From: Patescibacteria group bacterium UBA2135
GTDB lineage: Bacteria > Patescibacteriota > Minisyncoccia > Phycocordibacterales > UBA2135
Direction: 5' to 3'
DNA: 13,962 bases
Assembly (NCBI GenBank): GCA_002327685.1
Contig: DCXN01000007.1
Location: 1-13,962, forward strand
Shown: positions 7,336-13,962 of the stretch, piece by piece
Layout: each line of letters begins with the position of its first letter
Numbering within the stretch: the first letter of the stretch is position 1
Position numbers and translations under genes: made by a program
Notes under the pieces: model-generated
What the model saw: only the letters and a program-made list of their open reading frames with translations
What the model was told of the DNA's origin: nothing
Database searches by the model: none

Positions 7336-8343
7336 ATGAAAAATATTTTCAAAAATAAAACAATTCTCGTCACTGGTGGCTGTGGCTCTATTGGCTCACA
7401 GATTGTAAAGCAATTGCTTCGACATAATCCGAAAGCAATACGAGTTTTTGAGCACAGTGAAGCGGCGCATTTTAAATTAAACCAAGAGATCAAATCAAGT
7501 AAAATAAGAAATTTTGTTGGAGACATCTGCGACAAAGAACGATTGCATCAGGCAATAGAAGGTGTACATATCGTTTTTCATGCCGCCGCAATGAAACATG
7601 TTCCATTGTGTGAATATAATCCGTTTGAAGCAATACGAACAAATATATTAGGGACTCAAAACTTAGTAGATGTTGCGCGAGAACATGGCATAGAGCGATT
7701 TGTGAGTATTTCAACAGATAAGGCGGTAAATCCGACAAGCACTATGGGAGCAACAAAACTCCTTGGAGAAAAGATTGTCGCAAATGCCGCAATCAGTGAA
7801 AAAAAGGTTAAATTTTGTTGCGTGCGTTTCGGGAATGTTCTTGCTTCTTCGGGCTCTGTTATCCCTGTTTTTGAAAAACAAATCAAAGACGGGAATACAA
7901 TTACTGTGACATCAAAAGATATGACCAGATTTTTTATGGGTGTGGATGATGCTGTCAAGCTTGTTTTAAAGGCATCTCAATTAGCGCATCGAGGTGAAAT
8001 ATTTATTTTAAAGATGAATGCGTTAAAAATTATTGAGCTTGCAGAGGTTTTAGTTGAAGAGCTTGCGCCGCGACACAAGAAAGATCCAAAGAAAATAAAG
8101 TATAAAACTATTGGTTTGAGACCTGGAGAGAAACTTCATGAACCGCTTATAACAGAGGAGGAATCACGGTACATGACGGAAGATAAAGATATGTTTATTT
8201 TACACAATCCATCTTTAATCAAGTATGGTGTTGATATTCCATCTGGCAAAGCAGTAAAGACTCTAAATTACAACTCAAAAGAAATGCCGCACTTGAGCAA
8301 GAAAGAAATACGAAAGATGTTGCTGGACAAAAGAATACTGTAA
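7336..8343 (+). CDS. Nucleotide-sugar 4,6-dehydratase (CapD/PglF/LegB type, short soluble form)
   Basis: 335 residues. The extended SDR enzymes of this family remove water from UDP-GlcNAc (or GDP-GlcNAc in some legionaminate pathways) to give a 4-keto-6-deoxy sugar. The NAD loop is GGCGSIG (14-20). AAAMKHVPLCE (83-93), STDKA (126-130) and LRPGEKLHE (261-269) are family signatures. Catalytic Asp128 and Lys129 are followed by Met137 in MGATK, not Tyr. Met is found in the large PglF/WbpM/CapD dehydratases, while the C5-inverting FlaA1/PseB type has YGATK. This favours a retaining enzyme and a legionaminic- or bacillosamine-like product over pseudaminic acid. The N-terminal membrane domain of PglF is absent. 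It heads the second operon, and neuB2 starts 4 nt after its stop. Confidence 0.85.
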   Translation: MKNIFKNKTILVTGGCGSIGSQIVKQLLRHNPKAIRVFEHSEAAHFKLNQEIKSSKIRNFVGDICDKERLHQAIEGVHIVFHAAAMKHVPLCEYNPFEAIRTNILGTQNLVDVAREHGIERFVSISTDKAVNPTSTMGATKLLGEKIVANAAISEKKVKFCCVRFGNVLASSGSVIPVFEKQIKDGNTITVTSKDMTRFFMGVDDAVKLVLKASQLAHRGEIFILKMNALKIIELAEVLVEELAPRHKKDPKKIKYKTIGLRPGEKLHEPLITEEESRYMTEDKDMFILHNPSLIKYGVDIPSGKAVKTLNYNSKEMPHLSKKEIRKMLLDKRIL

Positions 8344-8347
8344 ATTC

Positions 8348-9454
8348 ATGAGTGCGCATATTACAATTCAAGGAACAGAAAAATCATTTGGTGGAAATGA
8401 TATTTTTGTGATTGCTGAGATTGGGAAAAATTTTATTCAGACAGAAGATGACCGAAGTGTTGAGGAATATTTAATAAATGCGAAGGTATTGGTAGACGAA
8501 GCAAAAAAAGCTGGGTGTGACGCAGTTAAATTCCAGACGCACGAATTGGAAGATGAGATATTAAATGTTGATATTGTATCTCCGCACTTTAAAGCACGTG
8601 ATCGCGTGAGCTGGATTACGCGCAATATGAATGCAACGCCACTTGAAGGGTTTTGGAAACCACTCAAGAGGCACTGTGACGAAAGAGAAATTGTTTTCTT
8701 TTCAACTCCAATGAGTCGTAAGGCAGCCCATAAACTAGAACAAGTCGGTGTACCGTTCTGGAAAGTTGGGTCTGGTGATGTGCAAGATTATGCAACGCTT
8801 GATTTTATGATTGAGACGGGAAAGCCAGTTATTATCTCAACTGGTATGGTTGGCTTAATTGAACTTGATGAAGTAGTTGAGTATATTACAAGTCATGAAG
8901 TTCCACTAGTTATCCTTTATTGCATAAGCCAATATCCAGCACCAAAAGAATATTTCAATTTGGGAACAATTGAACATTTTAAAGAAAAATACCCGGATGT
9001 AGTTATCGGATTCTCTGACCATTCTATTGGGTGCGACGTTGCACTCGCCGCGGTAAAGCTAGGCGCTAATGTTATTGAAAAACACTTTTCACATTCTCGC
9101 GAATTATGGGGAGCAGACCACAAGGTTTCTATGACACCGGAAGAAATGAAGGAGATGGTAGATGCAATTCGCAGTGGGCAACATAAAGGAATTGATCACG
9201 TTCCATATTACGGTGAGAAAGAAAAAGAACTGGAAGGAGTTCGTAATAAATTCCGGCCATATTTCAACAAATCACTTATGGTGGGAGTCGATATTCCAAA
9301 AGGAACTATCGTAACGAAAGAAATGATTTTCGCAATGCGTCCGAAAATGTATGCAGGAGGGCTTCCCGCAGAGAGATTTCATGACGTAGTAAGCAAACGA
9401 GCAAAAAAGGATTTAAAAAAATATGATCCTATCATTATGGAGATTTTAGAGTAA
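8348..9454 (+). CDS. neuB: Nonulosonate synthase, copy 2
   Basis: 368 residues, about 20 more than copy 1. Same reaction class: PEP plus an N-acyl hexosamine to a nine-carbon keto acid. The barrel shows EIGKNF (24-29), STPMS (119-123), GSGD (141-144), SDHS with His225 and EKHF with His246. It differs from copy 1 in having EIGKNF in place of EIGINH, an inserted acidic segment (QTEDDRSVEE, 31-40), and a SAF domain with AMRPKMYAGGLPAERF (329-344) instead of KRPGTG. Those changes lie at the sugar side of the active site, so a different substrate is likely, perhaps the 6-deoxy sugar made through the dehydratase next door; this is inference. It starts 4 nt after the dehydratase stop, without a ribosome binding site. 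Confidence 0.9.
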   Translation: MSAHITIQGTEKSFGGNDIFVIAEIGKNFIQTEDDRSVEEYLINAKVLVDEAKKAGCDAVKFQTHELEDEILNVDIVSPHFKARDRVSWITRNMNATPLEGFWKPLKRHCDEREIVFFSTPMSRKAAHKLEQVGVPFWKVGSGDVQDYATLDFMIETGKPVIISTGMVGLIELDEVVEYITSHEVPLVILYCISQYPAPKEYFNLGTIEHFKEKYPDVVIGFSDHSIGCDVALAAVKLGANVIEKHFSHSRELWGADHKVSMTPEEMKEMVDAIRSGQHKGIDHVPYYGEKEKELEGVRNKFRPYFNKSLMVGVDIPKGTIVTKEMIFAMRPKMYAGGLPAERFHDVVSKRAKKDLKKYDPIIMEILE

Positions 9455-9460
9455 TATATC

Positions 9461-10609
9461 ATGCCAATTAAAAAGCGAAAAATCTGTTTCATCATCACGT
9501 GCCACACTCATTACAGCCGAAGTAAGCTTGTTTTGGGTGAGCTTCAGAAGAGTCGTGATGTTGAATTGCAAATCGTTGTTGGTGGTTCTGCTATGCTCCC
9601 AAATTATGGCGATGTACTATCGGCGCTTGAGGAAGATGGATTTCATCATAACGCAAAGATTACTATGACGTTTGAAGGGGGCTCTCATGTTGCAATGGCT
9701 AAGACCGCTGGAATTGGCGTTTCAGAATTTGCTACTGTGTTTGATAATCTTAAACCCGATGTTGTTGTCGTCCGAGGTGATCGCTACGAGGTTCTTTCAC
9801 CGACAATTGCCGCTTCTTATTTAAATATTCCCATTGCCCATATTGAGGGTGGAGATGTGACAGGCACAATTGACGAATCTGTTAGGCATGCAGTTACAAA
9901 ACTTGCGCATATTCATTTTACAACCAACAATCTCGCTCGAGACAGGGTTATTCGTATGGGAGAGGATTCTCGGTATGTTTTTAATGTCGGATGTCCTTCT
10001 ATTGAATATATTGCAAGCAAAAAATTTAAAGCACACAAAAAGCTAGTAAATCGTCTTGGCGTTGGTGATGTGATTGACCTTGATAAATCATACCTTATGG
10101 TTATGAAACACCCAGTAACCACAGAATCAAATCGAAAGAATACTGAAATTCTTTTAAAAATAATTCACGAACTTAAAATCCCAACCATTTGGTTTTGGCC
10201 AAATGTGGATGCGGGTACCGATGAAATCTCAAAAGCAATTAGGACTTTTCGAGAAAAAAAGGATGCTCGTCATATGAGATTTCATACTTATCTTCCCACA
10301 GATGATTATCTTGGTCTTTTACATAAAACAGTATGTCTTGTGGGGAATTCTTCTGTGGGAGTAAAAGAATGCTCATACCTCGGAATTCCTGCGGTAAATA
10401 TCGGGAGTCGTCAAAATGGACGGACGAGGGGACATAATGTTGTTGATGTTCCATTTAATGAAAAACAAATTAAAAATGCTATTCAGAAACAAATTAAAGT
10501 AGGGCGATATCCGAAGAGTAATATTTATTATAAAAATGGAACAAGCAAGCAGATATCAAACATATTGCGGAAGGTTGATCTGTACACGCAGAAACATTTT
10601 GTAGATTGA
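9461..10609 (+). CDS. neuC: UDP-N-acetylglucosamine 2-epimerase (hydrolysing) family, copy 2
   Basis: 382 residues. GDRYE (106-110), TIDES (136-140), His217, GNSSVG (295-300) and NIGSRQNGR (313-321) place it in the NeuC family. Two deviations are visible. The N-terminal RADY of the family, kept in copy 1, is CHTHY (14-18). The Glu of GGE is Asp132 (GGD). Asp can keep the charge but shortens the side chain, so activity or substrate may differ. The likely substrate is a UDP- or GDP-linked 6-deoxy diamino sugar if the cluster makes a legionaminic-like acid, otherwise UDP-GlcNAc. It lies 6 nt after neuB2 and 1 nt before neuA2, deep in the operon. It ends in TGA, which together with well-behaved frames elsewhere argues against a TGA-recoding lineage. 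Confidence 0.88.
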   Translation: MPIKKRKICFIITCHTHYSRSKLVLGELQKSRDVELQIVVGGSAMLPNYGDVLSALEEDGFHHNAKITMTFEGGSHVAMAKTAGIGVSEFATVFDNLKPDVVVVRGDRYEVLSPTIAASYLNIPIAHIEGGDVTGTIDESVRHAVTKLAHIHFTTNNLARDRVIRMGEDSRYVFNVGCPSIEYIASKKFKAHKKLVNRLGVGDVIDLDKSYLMVMKHPVTTESNRKNTEILLKIIHELKIPTIWFWPNVDAGTDEISKAIRTFREKKDARHMRFHTYLPTDDYLGLLHKTVCLVGNSSVGVKECSYLGIPAVNIGSRQNGRTRGHNVVDVPFNEKQIKNAIQKQIKVGRYPKSNIYYKNGTSKQISNILRKVDLYTQKHFVD

Positions 10610-10610
10610 T

Positions 10611-11324
10611 ATGGTGTATAAAAATAAAAAAATTCTTGGTGTCATCACTGCTCGTGGAGGATCAAAAGGGATTCCACGGAAAAATATTAAAGAATTAAAT
10701 GGTAAGCCACTCATTGCGTATACCATTGAATCTGCTAAGGATAGCAACTATTTAACACGTTGTATTGTTTCTACCGATGATGAAGAAATTGCTGAAATCT
10801 CAAAACAACATAGCGCTGATGTACCGTTTATTCGCCCAGCAGAACTTGCGCAAGATAAATCTACTTCTATGGAGGTCGTTCAGCACGCTCTCAAATGGCT
10901 AAAGGAAAATAACGGAGAAGAATATGATTATCTCATGATCCTCCAGCCGACATCACCTCTGCGAACAAGTGAAGATATAGATGAATCAATAAAAATTGCC
11001 GTAGACGCAGATGCGGATTCTGTAATGAGTATGAAAGAGCTGGAAGATTTTTCTCCTAAAAAGATGAAAAAAATACAAGATGGTATTATTCTTCCTTATT
11101 TTGAAGAAGAAGGGAAGGAGTCAAGCAGGCGGCAGGACTTGAAGAAAATGTATAAACGTAATTGCGCTATCTATCTGACGAAGGTAGAGTTCATTGAAAA
11201 AGGGGATCTATTTGGAAGAGTTTCCCATGCATATATCATGCCAGAAGATCGTTCAATAGACATAAATCAGCCAATTGATTTTGAGTTAGCAGAGTTTTTT
11301 TTAAATAATAAAAATAATGTATAA
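10611..11324 (+). CDS. neuA: CMP-nonulosonate cytidylyltransferase, copy 2
   Basis: 237 residues. It forms the CMP-sugar donor from CTP and the product of NeuB. ARGGSKGIPRKN (14-25) is the nucleotide loop. LQPTSPLR (111-118) and SRRQDL (172-177) are canonical. The metal site reads SIDIN (215-219), with Asn where copy 1 has the second Asp of DID. It is more typical than copy 1 in its sugar-binding segment. It starts 1 nt after the neuC2 stop and its last codons overlap the following dehydrogenase gene by 8 nt, repeating the neuA-dehydrogenase coupling of the first cassette. Confidence 0.92.
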   Translation: MVYKNKKILGVITARGGSKGIPRKNIKELNGKPLIAYTIESAKDSNYLTRCIVSTDDEEIAEISKQHSADVPFIRPAELAQDKSTSMEVVQHALKWLKENNGEEYDYLMILQPTSPLRTSEDIDESIKIAVDADADSVMSMKELEDFSPKKMKKIQDGIILPYFEEEGKESSRRQDLKKMYKRNCAIYLTKVEFIEKGDLFGRVSHAYIMPEDRSIDINQPIDFELAEFFLNNKNNV

Positions 11325-12267
11325 AATTTTAAATACAATCGGAGAAATATACACCGATTCGGCAAAAAAGATTTTAGAAGAAATCGGAGATGTTGACTAC
11401 ATAAATCTCACGCAAGAGGAATTGAAAAACATCATTAGTAAATATGATGTCGCGGTTATTGGGCTTGGGCTTAACTTTACAAAAGATATTTTAGAAAACG
11501 CAAAAAACCTTAAAGTAATCGCGACTGTAACAACAGGACTTGATCATGTTGATGTAGAGTACGCAAAAGAAAAAGGAATTGAAATTGTGAGCTTGCGCGG
11601 AGAAGATGAGTTCTTAAATACAATTACCGGTACCGCTGAACTTGCCGCAGGACTTATGATTAAGCTCTTGCGCTTTATGCCGTGGGCATTTGATGATGTA
11701 AAAAATTACCGATGGGATAGAGAGAATTTTCGTGGACGCAATCTTTACGGTTTAACGCTTGGCATTGTTGGTTTAGGTCGCCTCGGAAAATGGATGGCAC
11801 GATACGGTAATGCATTCGGCATGAACGTCATCTATCACGATCCCAATCTCTCGACACCTGATGTCGGAAGTTTAGGTGCTGAAGTTTCTTTTGATGAATT
11901 GCTTCAAAAGAGCGACGTCGTTTCAATTCACGTTCACTTAAATGAAGAGACGGAGAATATGTTTAACTCCGAGGTGTTTAAAAAGATGAAAAATATTGCA
12001 TATCTTATCAACACGGCGCGAGGCGGTATTGTGCACGAAGGGGATTTGCTTAATGCCTTGCAGTCACAAGAGATTGCTGGCTATGGGACAGATGTTTTAG
12101 CAGATGAGCTTAATTTTAATAAAGAGTTTTCGAATCATCCCTTGGTCGAGCATGCAAAGAAAAACAGAAATGTTATTGTTGTGCCACATATCGGCGGCAT
12201 GACAGTTGAATCGCGGGAGAGAACAGACATATTTATTGCGGAGAAACTCAAAAAATTATTAGAATAA
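11317..12267 (+). CDS. D-2-hydroxyacid dehydrogenase family protein (SerA-like), copy 2
   Basis: 316 residues, clearly paralogous to the protein at 2644 (well over half identical by eye, with the shared stretch EFLNTITGTAELA). The NAD loop GLGRLG (152-157) is followed eighteen residues on by Asp175 (YHDPN), as expected for NAD use. Catalytic Arg235, Glu264 and His291 are all in place. The substrate loop is TVTTGLDHVD (70-79), nearer the family norm than copy 1. It overlaps neuA2 by 8 nt and ends the second operon; its TAA lies inside the left end of a palindromic repeat element. Recurrence of the same pair in both cassettes argues for a role in nonulosonate metabolism. The reaction is not known from sequence. 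Confidence 0.87.
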   Translation: MYKILNTIGEIYTDSAKKILEEIGDVDYINLTQEELKNIISKYDVAVIGLGLNFTKDILENAKNLKVIATVTTGLDHVDVEYAKEKGIEIVSLRGEDEFLNTITGTAELAAGLMIKLLRFMPWAFDDVKNYRWDRENFRGRNLYGLTLGIVGLGRLGKWMARYGNAFGMNVIYHDPNLSTPDVGSLGAEVSFDELLQKSDVVSIHVHLNEETENMFNSEVFKKMKNIAYLINTARGGIVHEGDLLNALQSQEIAGYGTDVLADELNFNKEFSNHPLVEHAKKNRNVIVVPHIGGMTVESRERTDIFIAEKLKKLLE

Positions 12268-12366
12268 TACCAATATACGAATTTTACTAATGATACCAAT
12301 GTATACGAATACGTCGCATTAGTATTATTCGTATCATTCGTACCATTGGTATATTAGTATTGTCCT
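12261..12366. repeat. AAT/TAC palindromic intergenic element, copy 2
   Basis: 106 bp running from inside the last codons of DH2 to the base before the sulfotransferase ATG. The left arm is made of AATAC, AATATAC, AATTTTAC, AATGATAC and AATGTATAC units; the right arm is their degenerate complement. It begins AGAATAATAC and ends GTATTGTCCT. It aligns without gaps to the 106-bp core of copy 3 with about 15 differences by my count. No T-tract follows, so it is not a classical terminator. Confidence 0.85.
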
Positions 12367-13272
12367 ATGAGTCCAGACTTTCTAATAGTAGGCATGGAAC
12401 GAAGTGGGACGCACTGGGTTGCGGGACTTTTGAATGGTCATCCAGATATTGCCTGTTTTCCCTCTCTACCGTTTCGTCCCGAAAAAGGAGGAAATAAGAT
12501 AGGAGAGGTGCATTTTTTTGATACACTTGTCAGTATCGACGGAGACAATCCTGACAAATACACTCGTCCAATTTCAGATTGGCTTACAAAATACAACAGA
12601 GTATTCGCTGATTTAGTAGGACAGAAAGACAAAATGTCCAGGGAAGATTTTGTTACAATGAGCGTGAAGCGTTATAGCGACTATTGTGACAGTCAGCGCG
12701 GAGAAAAAAGGATTGTAGGAGAGGGAAGCCCGGCATATATTTTTCATCTGGACTTCATAGATTCTTTATATCCGTCTATCCCCAAAATTTGCATTATACG
12801 GGATCCAAAAGATAAAATTGTTTCATGGTATTTCAATAAAATGGTACGAAAAGGAACTGATACGATCCCCAGTATTACAAAAGATTTTGCATTTGATTAT
12901 CTTGAAAAACGAATAATGAAGGAGTATGAAGCGCTTCTCAAATACGCAGGTACTGTACACTGTATTACATATGAGGAATTAAGCGAAGATACTCCTAAGG
13001 CAGTTAAAGGAATGGTTGATTATCTTGGTATAAAAGCAATGGATGATAATATATCTCATATGATTGAAAATGCGGCTTTCCAAAAGCAAACAGCGCGTGA
13101 TAGCGGGTTGTCTGGAAGAGAAAAAGGGGAAGAGGATCCGAAAAGTGGTTTAAGAAAAGGAATAGTCGGTGACTGGAAGAATTATCTTTCTGATGACCTT
13201 GCAAGAATTATTGATGAATCTGTGAAAGATTTACGTAACAGGGTTTTTGAAAAATATAGAGTACGATACTAA
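12367..13272 (+). CDS. PAPS-dependent sulfotransferase
   Basis: 301 residues. It is predicted to move sulfate from 3'-phosphoadenosine-5'-phosphosulfate to a hydroxyl or amino group, here probably of a surface glycan (inference). The 5'-phosphosulfate loop is GMERSGTHWVAGLLNGHP (9-26). The 3'-phosphate site is IIRDPKDKIVSWYFN (143-157), with Arg145 and Ser153. The C-terminal RKGIVGDWKNYL (263-274) matches the R-K-G-x-x-G-D-W-K motif of the Sulfotransfer_1 family, which also contacts PAPS. With all three PAPS elements present, the family call is strong. There is no signal peptide or membrane segment, so it is cytoplasmic. The ATG directly follows a palindromic repeat element and another such element follows the stop; there is no ribosome binding site. 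Confidence 0.9.
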   Translation: MSPDFLIVGMERSGTHWVAGLLNGHPDIACFPSLPFRPEKGGNKIGEVHFFDTLVSIDGDNPDKYTRPISDWLTKYNRVFADLVGQKDKMSREDFVTMSVKRYSDYCDSQRGEKRIVGEGSPAYIFHLDFIDSLYPSIPKICIIRDPKDKIVSWYFNKMVRKGTDTIPSITKDFAFDYLEKRIMKEYEALLKYAGTVHCITYEELSEDTPKAVKGMVDYLGIKAMDDNISHMIENAAFQKQTARDSGLSGREKGEEDPKSGLRKGIVGDWKNYLSDDLARIIDESVKDLRNRVFEKYRVRY

Positions 13273-13401
13273 TATACTAATGGTACGAATGATACAGGAC
13301 AATACAAATATACGAATTGTACGAATAATGCCAATGGATACGAATACGCCACATTAGTATTATTTGTATCATTCGTACAATTCGTATATTGGTATTATCC
13401 T
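13273..13401. repeat. AAT/TAC palindromic intergenic element, copy 3
   Basis: The 106-bp core, 13296-13401, begins AGGACAATAC and ends GTATTATCCT at the ATG of the next gene. The outer 31 nt of the two arms (13296-13326 and 13371-13401) pair with only two mismatches, making this the most hairpin-like copy. An extra left piece at 13273-13295 (AATATAC, AATGGTAC and AATGATAC units) precedes the core, as in copy 1. The element fills the whole gap after the sulfotransferase stop codon. Confidence 0.87.
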
Positions 13402-13962
13402 ATGAAAAAAGATAAAATTTTAAATTTTGAATTTGAGTGGGAGCTTTTAGAAAAATGCCCTTTGTGCGCAGGTGTAGTCCTTGTGCCAGACGGAAAGATT
13501 CAGTGGCTAGACATGGATTTTTGGTACAACGTGTGTACTGGATGTGGCCTCAAGTTTATGGATCCGCGTCCAACGCAAAAATCCTATCAGGATTTTTACA
13601 AAAATGTATTTTGGGAACATAAAACGAAAAACCTCGGATTTATTATGCAGGGACAGATGTGGAATACAAAGCGCTATGCAATGTATAGCAACAAAACACG
13701 GAGTAAAAGAGAAGGAGAAAAAATCCTTAAAGACAAACACCGGGGTATGCGTTTTAAAATAATATCTGGCACACTCACTGATTTTATAAGACTAAACAAA
13801 AAAACTGATATTTTAGAGGTTGGCTCTGGGTTTGGTATCACTCTCATAGAGCTTTATAAAAAATTTGGAAGTAAGGTATATGCTGTCGAACCCTCTCTTG
13901 AAGCACAAAAGACAATGAGAAAGACAGGAAATATAAAAATTATCGGCAATTACGCCGAAGAC
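13402..13962 (+). CDS. Zinc-ribbon SAM methyltransferase, 3' end outside the window
   Basis: Open from the ATG at 13402 to the window edge (187 codons, no stop), so partial. The N-terminus carries two Cys pairs, CPLC (19-22) and CTGCG (45-49), which resemble a small zinc-binding domain. After a linker a class I methyltransferase fold begins near residue 137: ILEVGSGFGIT is motif I and VYAVEPS is strand 2 with its acidic residue. A Cys-rich head followed by a SAM domain is the layout of sugar C-methyltransferases and related enzymes in glycan loci; assignment to that group is tentative. The start follows the GTATTATCCT end of repeat copy 3, the same arrangement as in the two other genes behind such repeats. 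Confidence 0.8.
   Translation, partial: MKKDKILNFEFEWELLEKCPLCAGVVLVPDGKIQWLDMDFWYNVCTGCGLKFMDPRPTQKSYQDFYKNVFWEHKTKNLGFIMQGQMWNTKRYAMYSNKTRSKREGEKILKDKHRGMRFKIISGTLTDFIRLNKKTDILEVGSGFGITLIELYKKFGSKVYAVEPSLEAQKTMRKTGNIKIIGNYAED

Noticed and set aside
10607..10609. TGA as a sense codon (code 25, as in some Patescibacteria)
   Set aside because: This TGA ends NeuC2 at the expected length and is followed one base later by neuA2. No gene here needs TGA to be read through.
10611..11324. Asn in SIDIN of NeuA2 as a broken metal site
   Set aside because: The D-I-N variant occurs in many members of this family as far as I know, so it is not evidence of inactivation.
12261..12366. Repeat elements as rho-independent terminators
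   Set aside because: The arms are AT-rich, very long and not followed by a T-tract, and they run straight into the next ATG. Transcript-end function remains possible but not by the classical design.
13296..13401. Repeat element as a MITE-type transposable element
   Set aside because: Terminal inverted repeats exist, but I see no target-site duplication at any of the three copies, and the right end always stops at a start codon. Not excluded, just unsupported.

Overview
The window is an AT-rich bacterial chromosome segment with every gene on the + strand. All reading frames fit the standard bacterial code: TAA, TAG and TGA all act as stops. Nearly all starts lack a Shine-Dalgarno sequence, genes are tightly packed, and surface-sugar genes dominate. 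This looks like a Candidate Phyla Radiation (Patescibacteria, possibly Parcubacteria) glycan locus. That placement is inference from style; no phylogenetic marker is present.

Layout. 1-273: gene-free, with a 75-bp interrupted palindrome and a promoter running into the first gene. 274-1873: SAM methyltransferase and NodB-type polysaccharide deacetylase, 7 nt apart. 1911-4664: nonulosonic (sialic-type) acid cassette 1, neuA1, a D-2-hydroxyacid dehydrogenase (DH1) and neuB1. 4773-5912: MFS transporter with its own promoter, the only clear ribosome binding site, and a rho-independent terminator. 6037-7176: neuC1. 7336-12267: cassette 2, a nucleotide-sugar 4,6-dehydratase followed by neuB2, neuC2, neuA2 and DH2 in one packed operon. 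12367-13272: PAPS-dependent sulfotransferase. 13402 to the window end: a zinc-ribbon plus SAM methyltransferase, truncated by the edge.

How the genes work together. NeuC (UDP-sugar 2-epimerase/hydrolase), NeuB (condensation with PEP) and NeuA (CMP activation) are each present twice, in divergent copies. The window can therefore supply two different CMP-activated nonulosonic acids for a cell-surface glycan. The dehydratase suggests that one of them is a 6-deoxy (legionaminic-like) sugar, but no aminotransferase or N-acetyltransferase is visible. The methyltransferases, deacetylase and sulfotransferase would decorate the glycan.

Two things stand out. First, each NeuA is translationally coupled, by overlapping reading frames, to a 2-hydroxyacid dehydrogenase that has no place in the textbook sialic acid pathway. 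Second, three intergenic gaps (7177-7335, 12261-12366, 13273-13401) are filled by the same family of long imperfect palindromes. These are built from degenerate AAT-n-TAC / GTA-n-ATT units and end in GTATTRTCCT directly against the next ATG.
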